From the NCBI GenBank assembly GCA_029718625.1, contig CM056379.1, positions 59,609,626 through 59,673,625 on the forward strand: DNA of 64,000 bases. The letters are read 5' to 3'. Numbering within the stretch: position 1 is the stretch's first letter; the number at the start of each line of letters is the position of its first letter. The notes below the pieces were generated by a model. It was given only the letters and a program-made list of their open reading frames with translations, was not told the origin of the DNA and did not search any database. The translations under genes and the position numbers were made by a program. Positions 44,666 to 55,700 of this stretch are shown here, one piece after another. Origin of the DNA: Synaphobranchus kaupii (Eukaryota; Chordata; Actinopteri; Anguilliformes; Synaphobranchidae).

Positions 44666-46369
44666 TGTAGGGTCAATAGAACAACAATTCCATACAGTCC
44701 ACAGGAGGCTCCTCCTCAGTTGTTGTTGTTCGCTCAACTCGCCAGACCTGCATTGGCTCGTCTCACCTCCGCTTGTGGCCTGCACGCCCGGGGAAAATAG
44801 CCCTCGCTCCATAGGAAGCATTAGCCGTCCGTGACGCCGACCCAACTGAGCAAGGCGGGCTCATCTACCCCCAGCTATTAGCCGTGGAAAACCGGAGACG
44901 AGATGGCAAGAGGCACCGCGAGCCCCCGGTGGTCAAGAAGAACCACTAAGCGGACCACGCACCCACTGAACCCACTGAAGGGGCCTGCAGAACGATCAAG
45001 CTGTGTGCTTTAGGAGAGATGAGGCGGACCGGTTTTCCCTTATAGAATCCTACGAACTGCACCCTGGAATTTCGCAATCCGATGGAGGAAACGTTCATAG
45101 GACTCAAATCAAGTAAGGCTGTAACACTGGGCATAGCATATCAGTTAGCAACCGCTTGTTTGTGACTGGATGTATGTAACTGTGCTATTGAATGTTTGTT
45201 GCAAAGGTTTGTGTTACCATTTTCTTTTGGATGGCTCTAAGCCATCACCACACTGTGTTAGTTTTGATATACACAAAAAATATCTTGCATATGATCTATC
45301 TTAAACACTAACATAACCCTGCATGCTGATCTTGACGCACATGCACCGATAACCTTACAGTTATCCCTTATGTGTTTGGTACGGTTCATGGTCATTGTTA
45401 ACTAGCTCCAGCTAGTTTCAAATCTCCCTCCATGTTAGTTTCTTTGTTCTCTCTGAACACGTGTCTGAGGCAACCCCCCACACGTAGGAGAACATGAAAA
45501 CTCCCCATGTGCACCCAATGCACGCGCACACATACATGCATTCGCACATGTGTTGTACATTATAGTAGTGAATCGTCCTTTGCTCTGTTTGGTACTTTGT
45601 GTTCAATAAACTTTATTACATTGTCCAAAATTGTCTGTATTAATGTTGCTCTTGTGTTGAATTGAGTCAGCCACTGCTAATCGCAGGAATTCCCCAAATG
45701 CCTTCACCTCTTAGCTGAATCATTTATATTAATTCGGTATCAACTGAGTATATCATGTGATTCTGTTAAGCTAATTATTAATCTGTAATTTTATTGATAA
45801 TTAATTTAATTATTAATTGAAGTTGCCCATTTTTAGTTAGTATATTCTCTTTTGAGAATAGTATGTGGGAATCTTGGAGGTGATTAGTGATTAGTTGCAC
45901 AGAAAGTCACATAACCAGCAGCGAGTGGGAAAGTCACATGACATCAGGAAGTGATAAAACTTTGTTACCGGTCGAGGTGAGATCCCTTGACTTTTGCTAC
46001 ACGCACCTTTTGCTAATTTTGATTTCTATGACTTTGATGCTACTAGGGTGCTAGCCAGATGAGAGCGTTCCCTCCTTCACGGAGGGAACCGGAGCAAATT
46101 GATGGTAATGCTTATAACATTTTAAGCCTTATTGTGTAGCATTGAATGTCTTTGGCTAGTGCTATCCTTTTGTTTGTGTTTCACTTATGCGACCACATGT
46201 CTGTGTGCGGCTGATGCTTGCCATGTTTATAGCATTATTAGCCAGTATTGAACAGCACCTGTGATAGTTCCCGTAGCAAACTTTATTTGTATGTTTCAGT
46301 TTACAACTGATGTGACCACCAACAAGCTGCTGTGGCTATTGAGACTCGGATATACTGGTAAACGATATA
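44666..46369. other. No gene seen
   Basis: 44660-45110 is GC-rich, ending in a donor-like AAGTAAGG, and an AATAAA lies at about 45604, so a non-coding or partial transcript is conceivable. No reading frame with known motifs was found. A small hairpin (GTTCCCTCC / GGAGGGAAC) lies at about 46065-46088. Confidence 0.35.
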
Positions 46370-46960
46370 CAGTTGAAGTCGGAAGTTTACATACACTTAG
46401 GTTGAAGTCATTAAAACAAATTTTTAACCACTCCACAGATTTCATGTTAACAAACTATAGTGTTGTTAGGACATCTACTTTGTGCACGACACAAGTAATT
46501 TTTCCACCAATTGTTTACAGACAGATTATTTCACTTTTAATTCACTATGTCACAATTCCAGTGGGTCATAAGTTTACATAAACTAAGTTGACTGTGCCTT
46601 TTTAAAAATAATTTTTTTTATATTTGGTCGCATATCTTTTGGCTTTGCATGCCATGACTTCCTGATGTCTGTGACCCAACAACATCAAAAGACTCTTGAT
46701 ATCTTATTTTCTGGTACTCTTAGAAGCAATACTATAACCTCTCTGCATTTGAATGGATCTCTATGGGAATTGGGGGGTGGGACTAGATTAAGCTGTAAAT
46801 TACACGGGAATAGTATGGAACACATGGTTGGCTAAATGGCTGTAAATCAACAAGGGTCTGAGGTATCAAACGAGCCTCAAACCATCACTCTGCTGCCAGA
46901 TATGCAGTAGATATGGATGGATCACTTTAAGGGTTGTTTCTCAATTAGAATAATTAGGGG
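46370..46960. mobile_element. Tc1/A chimeric element
   Basis: A Tc1 left end (CAGTTGAAGTCGGAAGTTTA, TA before it) runs about 230 bases to GACTGTGCCTTTT. Segment A then follows in reverse (TATTTGGTCGCATATC ... CCAATTCCC complement at about 46770), extending into the fold-back part known from 4216-4432 (CAAACCATCACTCTGCTGCC). No second Tc1 end is present. The Tc1-A junction matches the one at about 23480. Confidence 0.85.
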
Positions 46961-47540
46961 GCCCCGAGCTACCGCTTATGTCGCTTATTATGTCGAGCCT
47001 TGCATGGTATTCTTGAATGAAATGTCCCTTAAAATCACGAACAAACTGTGCTCACAATTTAATATTTCTCTCCACATTAAATGATCCAGTGACCATCTTT
47101 TCAGCATTCTCAGTAGGGGTGGGACTGTTTACTAGAGTAAACAAGTACTGGCCTGCAGATTCTGAAAGCTTAGAAAAAAATGTAATTAGTAATTTGGAAA
47201 GTTTTTCTTTATCAAACGCTTTGAAGCTAATGATGCACCAAAATCACTCTCTTTAAAGCACAACTGAACTTTGGGTTGTGTAGTTACCTGGCCATGATAT
47301 GAGTCCAAATGGTGGCGAATGTTCATTAGTTGCTCTGTGCTCCCCTGGGGTGATAATCCAGAATAGGGTATTTGTCGCTCTCCATTCACTTCTATGGCAC
47401 AGCTAAAACAGTCTCAAAATGACACTTCTAGCACGTATATGAATGCGAATGAAGCGTATTCGGTCAATACAAACAATAACCAGTCGTTTTACATAGGTAT
47501 TTCATGTTTTACCTTTTGTAAATATACACTAATTCCGAAT
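46961..47540. other. No gene seen
   Basis: TTTAAAGCACAACTGAACTTTGG at about 47254 has the look of a TTAA-element left end, but no inverted partner was found. Confidence 0.35.
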
Positions 47541-47545
47541 TTGAT

Positions 47546-47845
47546 GCCTGCACCACATTCCAAAAAAGTTGGGACAGAGGCAACATAAGACTGGGAAGGT
47601 TGTGGAATGTTAAAAAACATTCCACAGGTGAATAGGTAACAGGTGATGCTATAATGATTGGGTATAAAAAGAGCATCCATGAAAGCTCGGCCATTTACGA
47701 GCAAGGATGGGTCAGGGCGCGGCACTTTGCGAAAAACTGTGTGAAGAATAGTCCAACGTTTTTCAATGCACAATTGTATGGAATTTAGGGATTTCACCAT
47801 CTACAGTCCATAATATTATTAAAAGATTCAGAGAATCATACCACT
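47546..47845. mobile_element. DNA-transposon fragment (AAAAAAGTTGGGAC family)
   Basis: CACATTCCAAAAAAGTTGGG, GATTGGGTATAAAAAGAGCA, GAGCAAGGATGGGTCAGG and GAATTTAGGGATTTCACCAT follow one another as in a dispersed repeat I remember from many teleost genomes. No coding frame is kept and both ends are ragged. Confidence 0.55.
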
Positions 47846-47894
47846 GTACAATAGGCCCATGTGTCATGTATCATGAGGTCAAGAGGTTAACAAT

Positions 47895-48110
47895 GAAAGA
47901 AATCATCAGCAAATTTCACTATATGCCTATCTTTTTGTTGGCTACGGCAATCATTAGTGTACAGAATGTACAACAAGGGTGAGAGGACACAGCCCTGTGG
48001 TGACCCAGTAGAAGAGGACAACGGATCAGACAAGCAGCCATTGACCTTAACCCTCTGTGTTCACTGTGTTAAAAAATCTAGCATCCAACCAACAATATTA
48101 ACCCCTTTGC
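47895..48110 (-). pseudogene. LINE reverse transcriptase fragment
   Basis: The minus strand reads SPQGCVLSPLLYILYTNDC, then HIVKFADDF, which are RT motifs 4 and 5 (the ADD holds two catalytic aspartates). Nothing else of the element is recognisable. The PQGCVLSPLLY...KFADD wording is that of the fish LINE clade to which the copy at 56.9-63.3 kb appears to belong, and it corresponds to the very part that copy has lost. Confidence 0.8.
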
Positions 48111-48223
48111 GTAGAAGGTGACACCTTCTATAGAAAACGCATTAGGGAGAAGAGTTTCCCTTTTGCGATATGTATGTATTTTTGCGTCTAAAATGTCGTT
48201 GGTCTCGCTGGCTACATATGTAC

Positions 48224-48810
48224 GTTCGTGTTTCCACTCGAGCACTGTCTTTCCAATATGTTTGATAGCCCTATTGTTATTTTCGCATTTTCAGTGAATT
48301 TCACATACTGTAGTGCAATCGTTAAATGTAGTTTTGATATAAGCTACCGATGTTCATTGAAGATAGAACATTTGGCAGCATTTTGCAGATGGTGGAATAC
48401 TATTTTATGTTAATGTTATCGCACATAATATAGGCTATGGCGTACTGTATATACTTGTCTCTTACGGCATGACAAATGCTCATTCCAATTTACTGTGCGC
48501 TGATATGTGGTAGATTAAGGTAAAAATTTATTTGGAGTCATTATGAATAGGAAAATTTTAAAAATTTAAAAACTACTGAAAAATGCAATCCCAGGACAAA
48601 AGTATACATACTGAAGAGTACAGGCACAAGTGATGTTTTATTGAGGTACAAGAGTGAATGATTATGCAACATATTTAGGTGTATGTAACACTGTGATATC
48701 AATATTTTTTATCTTAAGCCATCAGAAGGAGCAAATGTGTATGCTTTATAATGGACAAAACAAATTTGTATTCATTTTATGGCATGTTTTGCATAGGGGG
48801 TTTGGACCCA
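48224..48810. repeat. Unoccupied relative of the repeat at 5557-7640
   Basis: It matches 5557-5989 followed directly by 7543-7640. At 48655-48672 the sequence GAATGATTATGCAACATATT stands where the other copy has the Tc1. It is a natural empty site confirming the 5990-7542 boundaries. Confidence 0.75.
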
Positions 48811-49189
48811 TAGATATCTACCCCCCTATACTGATGAAAATATAGTACTTGAGAATTATGCAAAAGTGAGTTTTATGAGCCAAAACTGTTGATTTGTAGT
48901 TAAATAAACATCGAACAAAAAGTTTGGAAATTTGTGTTTGGTAGATTATTTCTCTGTTGTAACAATGCTTCTTGGCAATACATTTTATACCGTTGGAAAG
49001 CCTGTTTATTTCTGTTTTAAATGGTGCCCGATTTGTAAGGAACATGCATTTGTGGGATGAGCAGCACAGCTGAGTATGTGGGTTGCGCTCATGACAGATT
49101 TGCCAAATCTTCTCTGCCAATGCCAAACAGCTTATTCTGCTGTTGCTATTGACTCTTGTTTTGAGCTTCCGGTACCCCCAGGTGCTGAC
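48811..49189. other. No gene seen
   Basis: A long minus-strand frame (48818-49357) crosses this region and the following Tc1-like remnant but has no recognisable domain, and I regard it as chance. Confidence 0.35.
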
Positions 49190-49370
49190 AATCAGGTGCC
49201 TGATTGGCACCTGATTGGCAGCACCTGTGAGTATGGGCCCTGCTACAGTGGTCAATTGGTGTCTGCTCCAAGAATCCAAGTTTGTCTGATCTCGATAAGG
49301 CCTGTACGATAGGGCAACTTCAAGCTGGTGTTCCACAAAAGCAAGTTGCGGCATCATTTGGAGTGAGTTT
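49190..49370 (+). pseudogene. Tc1-like transposase N-terminal remnant
   Basis: From about 49285 a frame reads SDLDKACTIGQLQAGVPQKQ then VAASFGVS, the first helix-turn-helix of a Tc1-type transposase of yet another subfamily. The preceding 90 bases (GTCAATTGGTGTCTGCTCCA) look like its untranslated leader. Element G sequence takes over right after FGVS, and no remainder of this transposase is found on the far side of the nest. Confidence 0.7.
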
Positions 49371-51763
49371 AACTACCATGTATTCTTGCGCCCATTACAA
49401 GTGAACGGGGCGTGTTGGTCTTAAGATGAGGAGTGGCCAGGATTATTTTTGGCGTATTGCTATCTTGAGCCAGCGCTTTCGCTAGAACCACCACAAACCT
49501 GGTCTAAAGTCATGTCGCAGTTGTTTACATGTTATTTTAACGGCGCATATAAGTGCGTCTACATAGGTGTGTGCACAACGTGTGTACCCTCCTGTCTGTT
49601 ACACACAGGGGTGCGCACAAGCATGACTAAAATATCTAGATCACAATGTGAAATATTATTATTGTGTAGGCTATATCAAAAATGCATAATAATAAAAGGT
49701 TCCATAGGTCCACATACCTTTCCCTCAGCGAAGGGGAATGCCACATTAAATTGCTCTCAGCCCACTCCATCAACATCCAGGCGATGTGCGATGGTACGGG
49801 ACAATGGCTATAGGAGCTGATAACACCTATATCGTATGAGGGGCCGTTTAGGCCAAAATTCATAATTGCCTCGCATATACACATACAATGACTCTCACAT
49901 TCACTAGTGAGGCTCTCACGCGCACTGAAAAAGCTTGTACATAACATCTAAATGCTTGCACACACACCCTAAATCTTCTCATGTAAACACAAAGAGCTCC
50001 CACATACACGTACAATGACTCTCACATTCACTAGTGAAACTCTCACGTGCACTGAAAAAGCTTGTACATAACATCTAAATGCTTGCACACACACCCTAAA
50101 TCTTCTCATATAAACACAAAGAGCTCGCACATACACGTACAATTACTCTCACACTCACTAGTGAAGCTCTCACATGCACTGAAAAAGCTTGTACATAACA
50201 TCACGAAAAGCTATGAAACAGCTATGAAAAACAACTGGCGGAGCTCATTTGATTGTTAGTAAAACACTCGTTTTTGTGGCACATAAAATAGCCTACATTG
50301 CTTTTTTGGAAAGCAAATGCGGTATTATTTTAGCGCAGTTTTCTACGTTGTCTCAATGTATTACGGCATTTAATACAGAAAACTGTCACCAGCGGGCAGC
50401 ACCAGCCAGAAGTATCAAGTAGGGGAATGAAGCAGTGTGCTTGGCTAAGCCAATCAGAACGCTAGATTTTAGCCACCTTCCGGTTTTCAACTGAGATGTC
50501 TCACACATACTACTGAAAACCCTCTCACATTCACACAAAGCATTCACACATTCACTATAAGTTCTCACACATTCATATAACACACACACACACACATATC
50601 AATTCAGAATATTTTCTGTGTATGTGTGTTGTTTATTACCGGTATGAGAAGCTCTAAAGCTAAGGATGTATTCGGATTTGACACTGAGAAAAAGTCAAAG
50701 GTCTGTTAGACAGGAATGCTTGTGTGGGTGCTGTCTTCCTAGATCTGAAGAGAGCATTCGACACTGTTGACCATCAAGTCCTTCTGTCCAGGCTAACTCG
50801 ATTCAACTTCTCTGATCATGCTTTACTCTGGTTCAAATCACACTTATCCAATAGGCAACAATATGTTACTGTTGATGGTGTTAAATCTCCCTGCCTTCAA
50901 TGTCATGTTGGTATTCCACAGGGGTCGGTCCTTGGACCAATTTTATTTTCCTTGTTTATTAATAGCCTACCCAACTCATGTCAAAACATCTATACTCAAA
51001 TGTATGCTGATGATGCGGTGATTTTTACTCAAGCTAGAAACATCCAAGAAGCCTCCCGTATCCTCACATCTGCAATGTGTAATGTCCAGAACTGGCTTAC
51101 TAAATCTTGTCTCCTGTTCAATAAAAAAAAAACTGTCTGTATGATGTTCTCTAAACGTTCCCAAGAGGTAACCCACTCAAATATCTTTCTAAATGGTGAA
51201 AAGCTTGATATCGTGACTGAGTTTAAGTACCTTGGGGTCATTCTTGACTCTACTCTAACTTTCAAGAGTCACGTAAAAAAGATGTCAAATTCCATCAATT
51301 TCAACCTACAGAACCTTAGGCACATCAGAAACAACCTGACAGAGAACGCAGCTAGGACGTTTTTAGACTCGATGATATTCTCTCGTATAGAATATTGTTT
51401 AACCAGCTGGTCGCTCACATGCTCAACAACTCTTAAACCCATAAAATCACTCTATAAGAAAGCTCTAAAAGTATTTGATAAAAAACCGATATCCTTTCAT
51501 CACTGTAACATCCTGGCTAAACACAAGTTTTTAAGTTTTGACCACTTTTACTTCTACATTAGTGTTGTGTCGTTCGCGAACGATTCGTTCAAAAGAACGA
51601 ATCTTTTGGGTGAACGAACTGAACTGAATCACTTACTGAAAAGATCCGTTCATTTCTCAGTTCAGTTCAGTTCACGAACGGATCTGATCAGCAGCGAGCG
51701 TGCACCGTGCAGGGAGGGGGAGGGACTGCCGCGAGCGAACGTGATTCGTCCCTTGCGAACCAG

Positions 51764-52543
51764 GGGCCGGTTGCACCAGCTATACGTAAGTTCAAACGTA
51801 GGCTAGTTATAACGTAAGTGTTTACTAAATTAAGGTTTACACATTACTAAATAAAAATGGGTTGCACCACACAAACTAGTTTGTACGTTGAGCTTAGTAG
51901 CTACTAAATATTTACACCTACCCCTAGGTATAAAAAAAATACACAAACTGTAACCGTCTGTTCATCTAATTGGCTACCTCCGCCGTTTCTTCAGCAAACA
52001 CTGTAAAAATAGTTGACGCGTGGAAAACGTTCAGTTTCAAAACAAAGTTCTTTATAGTTCAAAAGAGAGGCAAACAGAACAGTCCCGTAACTTAGGCTAA
52101 GTTTCCATATATTTTCAAAGCACATAATGGCTGTAACATAAATAAATAGGCTAAACAAACAAATAAGGATATTTTGAATTTTATTCGTAAAAACATAAAC
52201 ATGCACACATTGTAATTCTGTTCAATGTTCTATTTTTTTCCCATGGAATGCAAAATAAGTAGCCTGTTAAACTCAATGCAAGTTGATTTCCGTGTTTACA
52301 TTGTAGCTTATTGATTGATTGGTTATGGATTTGTTATCGTCATGATAAAGCGACAATGTTTACCTTAGTATTGAACTAAGCATTACTTAGTTTTCACTAG
52401 CTAAGACATTTCTTACGTATTGGTGGTGCAACCGAATTTAGTAAAGCGATAGTTTGAAACTAACTAGTAGCAACTAAGGACCTAGTAAATACTTTACGCG
52501 CAAACTTAGTCACAAACTTACGTATGACCGGTGCAACCCAGCC
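51764..52543. mobile_element. PIF/Harbinger-like MITE in the hAT
   Basis: The termini are GGGCCGGTTGCACCAGCTAT and, inverted, GGCTGGGTTGCACCGGTCAT, both continuing ACGTAAGTT. CAG lies on each side (51761-51763, 52544-52546) and once in the intact hAT at 14112 (GAACCAGTTCTG). A 3-bp duplication with GG-initial ends fits PIF/Harbinger. There is no transposase in 780 bp. Confidence 0.85.
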
Positions 52544-52571
52544 CAGTTCTGCTGTGCTGAACGAATCATTC

Positions 52572-52746
52572 GCATTTGCTTCTTCCTATTCCATTTCGGA
52601 CGTATTGTTCTAAGTATTGTATAGCCGAAATGAGTACCGTGTTTGCGTGTTGTATACTAGAAAGTTTTTTTTTCTTTTTTTTCTCTAATTTGTTTCCTAA
52701 ATTGTTCGAAATAAAGTTTATATTAAAAAAAAAAATTATAAAAAAA
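52572..52746 (+). mobile_element. Short poly(A) retrocopy in the hAT
   Basis: It begins GCATTTGCTTCTTCC and has AATAAA at 52710-52715 followed by A-rich tails. ATTC lies on both sides (52568-52571, 52747-52750). The intact hAT relative reads GAATCATTCACGGG at that point, so the 175 bp are an insert. It is a 5'-truncated retroposed 3' end, probably of an L1/Tx1-type LINE or an mRNA. The source is not identified. Confidence 0.75.
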
Positions 52747-55700
52747 ATTCACGGGCGGGCGGGGCGCCGAGCGAGGCAGCGAGCGTGCAGAGTGGACTGA
52801 TTCGTTCACTGCGTGACGTGACGTGATCCTGAGTGATAATCAGCGGCTCAAACTGCCAGAATCAGGCCCAGCAAGTTAAGACTTAAAAGTCATTGAAAAC
52901 CAGCGTTCACCTCCAATATTGATATTCAACGAGGAAACTTTTAAAATATCAAGATTTGTAAACGGAGTTTGGCGCATTTGTCAAAGCGACAGCACTTCCG
53001 CATGAACTGTTCGGCCGTCAGTTCACTGAGTGAACGAACTGTGACGCAACGGTGCAAGTTCAGTGATCCGTTCACTGAAGCTACTAGACACAGTGAGTTA
53101 ACGTGGCGTGATCCTGAGTGATAATCAGCGGCTCAAACTGCCAGAATCAGGCCCAGCAAGTTAAGACTTAAAAGTCATTGAAAACCAGCGTTCACCTCCA
53201 ATATTGATATTCAACGAGGAAACTTTTAAAATATCAAGATTTGTAAACGGAGTTTGGCGCATTTGTCAAAGCGACAGCACTTCCGCATGAACTGTTCGGC
53301 CGTCAGTTCACTGAGTGAACGAACTGTGACGCAACGGTGCAAGTTCGTTCACTCAGTGAACTGACGGGCCGAACAGTTCACTGAGTGAACGAACTGTGAC
53401 GCAACGGTGCAAGTTCAGTGATCCGTTCACTGAAGCTACTAGACACAGTGAGTAAACGTGACGTGATCCTGAGTGATAATCAGCGGCTCAAACTGCCAGA
53501 ATCAGGCCCAGCCAGTTAAGACTTAAAAGTCATTGAAAACCAGCGTTCACCTCCAATATTGATATTCAACGAGGAAACTTTTAAAATATCAAGATTTGTG
53601 AACGGAGTTTGGCGCATTTGTCAAAGCGACAGCACTTCCGCATGAACTGTTCGGGCCGTCAGTTCACTGAGTGAACGAACTGTGACGCAACGGTGCAAGT
53701 TCGTTCACTCAGTGAACTGACGGCCGAACAGTTCACTGAGTGAACGAACTGTGACGCAACGGTGCAAGTTCAGTGATCCGTTCACTGAAGCTACTAGACA
53801 CAGTGAGTAAACGTGACGTGATCCTGAGTGATAATCAGCGGCTCAAACTGCCAGAATCAGGCCCAGCCAGTTAAGACTTAAAAGTCATTGAAAACCAGCG
53901 TTCACCTCCAATATTGATATTCAACGAGGAAACTTTTAAAATATCAAGATTTGTAAACGGAGTTTGGCGCATTTGTCAAAGCGACAGCACTTCCGCATGA
54001 ACTGTTCGGCCGTCAGTTCACTGAGTGAGTCGGACTACGCAGTACGCAGTCGGAGCTCCGCCCAAGCACTGAACGATTCGGTGAACGAATCTTTTGAACG
54101 AATCTTTTTAATGAACTGATTCTAGTGATTCGTGTCACTGAAGTGAACTGTTTTGCCCATCACTATTCTACATTTTAAAGAAGTGTGCCTTATATACAAA
54201 GCCTTGCATGGCTTAGCCCCTCCTCCATTAAGCGAATTCGTTAAACAGAGAGCCGACAGTGGCCCCTCCGCCAGGGCCACCAGAGCCTCTGCTAGAGGAG
54301 ACTGTGACATACCCTTCAGGCGTACCACCTTTGGTCAGACTGTCTTATCTGTCAAAGGTGGCAGTGTATGGAATAGCCTACCGCTTACAATTAGAGAATG
54401 CCCAACGTACAGTACTTTTAAAACTCAGTTGAAGGGATGGCTAGAGTCAAACCAAACCTGCACTCACTTATAGCCATGCGAAACATAATGTCCTTGCGGT
54501 GCGCGTATTATCGTATGATGTGTCCGTGGGTGGATGGATGGATGGACGGATGGTGTCCTATGTACAATGCTCCTCTATAGGATGTGTACTATTTATGATG
54601 CTACTTTTGCTCTTATGTATTGTGCTCTTTGTATGGGCCGGTTTCTTTGTTTGCAGATGGGTGTTCCGGCTGGTGGCGTCTGGGGCACTGCCGCCGTTGG
54701 GGCATTGAGTGTACATTGTTGAATGTGTCACTCAATGGTGTTCCGGCGGTGGCGGTGTTCCGGATGCTGCCGGTTGTGTTCTGGATGCCGCCGGTTGGAG
54801 CATTCGTTTGTGGGCGGTGAGATTGGTCTGCATGAGGTGTACTATTTTTATATGATGTGCACTATTTTGATGCGAGATATGTGATTGATATATATTTGTA
54901 TTATGTGATGTATATACTGGTATTGTGTTTTTAGGTAACATCTATTGGGTACAACAGATGGAAATTAGCCTCTGGCTATACTCTGGATTGTTTACATGTC
55001 TTGCACTAGAATGTTCATTAACTTTCACTGTCCCTTCCAAATAAACAAACGAAATGAAAAAGTTTATATGAATATGTGAGAACAAATAGTGAATGTGCGA
55101 ATGCTTTGTATGTTTATGTGAGTGGTGTAGTAATTAATGCAAGAGGATTTTTTCAACGTGTGAGAGCATGAACATAGTGCGTATAAGAGATTTCATGTGT
55201 CAGTGAGAGCTTCACTTGTGAATATGTGAGCTCTTTCTGTGTATATGAGAAGAATAGGGGTGTGTGTGCAAGCATTTCGATGTTATGTACAAGCTTTTTC
55301 AGTGAGTCATTGTACGTGTATATGCGAGCTCTTTGTGTTTATATGAGAGGATTTAGGGTGTGTGCAAGCATATAGATGCTATGTACATGCTTTTTCAGTG
55401 TGTGTGAGAGTCATTGTACGTGCATGTGCGAGCTCTTTGTATTTATATGAGAAGATTTAGGGTATGTGTGCAAGCATTTAGATGTTATGTACAAGCTTTT
55501 TCAGTGTGCGTAAGAGCTTCACTAGTGAATGTGAGAGTCATTGTACGTGTATGTGAGAGGCAATTATGAATTTTGGCCTAAACGGCCCCTCATAATATCA
55601 AGCCTAATGCGCGAATTGTCATTTACACCTAATGCGTGAATTGTCATTCAATGGAAAACTCGTGCACTGCAATAGACGGACATTTGAGTTCTGAAAATGC

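Larger units (their letters stand above)
51560..54165. mobile_element. Large non-autonomous hAT with amplified core
   Basis: The ends TAGTGTTGTGTCGTTCGCG and GCCCATCACTA are identical to the copy at 14112. TTCTACAT is perfectly duplicated (51552-51559, 54166-54173) within the LINE RT. The core unit GTGATCCTGAGTGATAATCA starts at 52823, 53108, 53463 and 53818, giving three tandem repeats of 285, 355 and 355 bp plus the original. The two longer units contain a palindromic stretch (GTTCACTCAGTGAACTGACG opposite its inverse). Two insertions lie in its left part. Confidence 0.95.
50700..54476 (+). pseudogene. L2/Rex-like reverse transcriptase, split by a hAT
   Basis: The 5' piece (to 51559) reads FLDLKRAFDTVDH, GIPQGSVLGPILF, then QMYADDAVIF with the catalytic pair intact, EFKYLGVILDSTLTF and the thumb region. 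The 3' piece (from 54174) reads CLIYKALHGLAPPPLSEFV, TVLSVKGGSVWNSLPL and STFKTQLKGWLE, a typical C-terminus of L2/Rex-type ORF2, and stops at about 54476. Removing the hAT and one target copy leaves the two pieces out of frame by one base, so an extra indel exists near the joint. The endonuclease and fingers are missing by 5' truncation. The open frame running on into the hAT after 51559 is accidental. Confidence 0.92.
50637..55061 (+). mobile_element. L2/Rex-like LINE inserted in the TAT-ended element
   Basis: GTTTAT flanks both sides (50631-50636, 55062-55067). The copy at 20780 shows the uninterrupted TTGTTTATATGAATGTGTGA. The element is 5'-truncated, with its first coding inside the RT. 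It ends CAAATAAACAAACGAAATGA. Without the hAT it is about 1.8 kb. The 3' UTR holds a GATG-rich tract (54527-54551) and GTTCCGGNNGTGGCG repeats. Confidence 0.9.
49834..55594. mobile_element. TAT-ended element with internal minisatellites (IS3EU-like?)
   Basis: The ends are exact inverted copies, TATGAGGGGCCGTTTAGGCC at the left and its complement at the right. ATATC (or ATATC plus a purine) is duplicated on both sides, and copies 1 and 2 of element G show one copy at the site. Inside each end are tandem units of about 125-130 bp with GAGAGTCATTGTACGTGTAT, CTCTTTGTGTTTATATGAGA and GCAAGCATTTAGATG, inverted between the two sides. IS3EU elements are described, as I recall, with TAY termini and 6-bp duplications, which would fit. 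No transposase is visible. Confidence 0.8.

Noticed and set aside
46065..46088. GTTCCCTCC-TTCAC-GGAGGGAAC hairpin considered as a regulatory stem
   Set aside because: The 8-9 bp stem is within what 64 kb yields by chance, with no context.
48818..49357. A 179-codon minus-strand frame
   Set aside because: No domain is recognisable, and part of it is antisense to a Tc1-like transposase remnant in which plus-strand motifs are visible.
49860..50220. CRISPR-like regular repeats (GAGAGTCATTG / CTCTTTGTGTTTATATG units)
   Set aside because: The units are adjacent tandem minisatellites with no unique spacers, in a vertebrate transposon.
51560..51806. Apparent fusion of a reverse transcriptase to a further 80 residues
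   Set aside because: The extra residues are read through the hAT insertion. The true RT C-terminus resumes at 54174.
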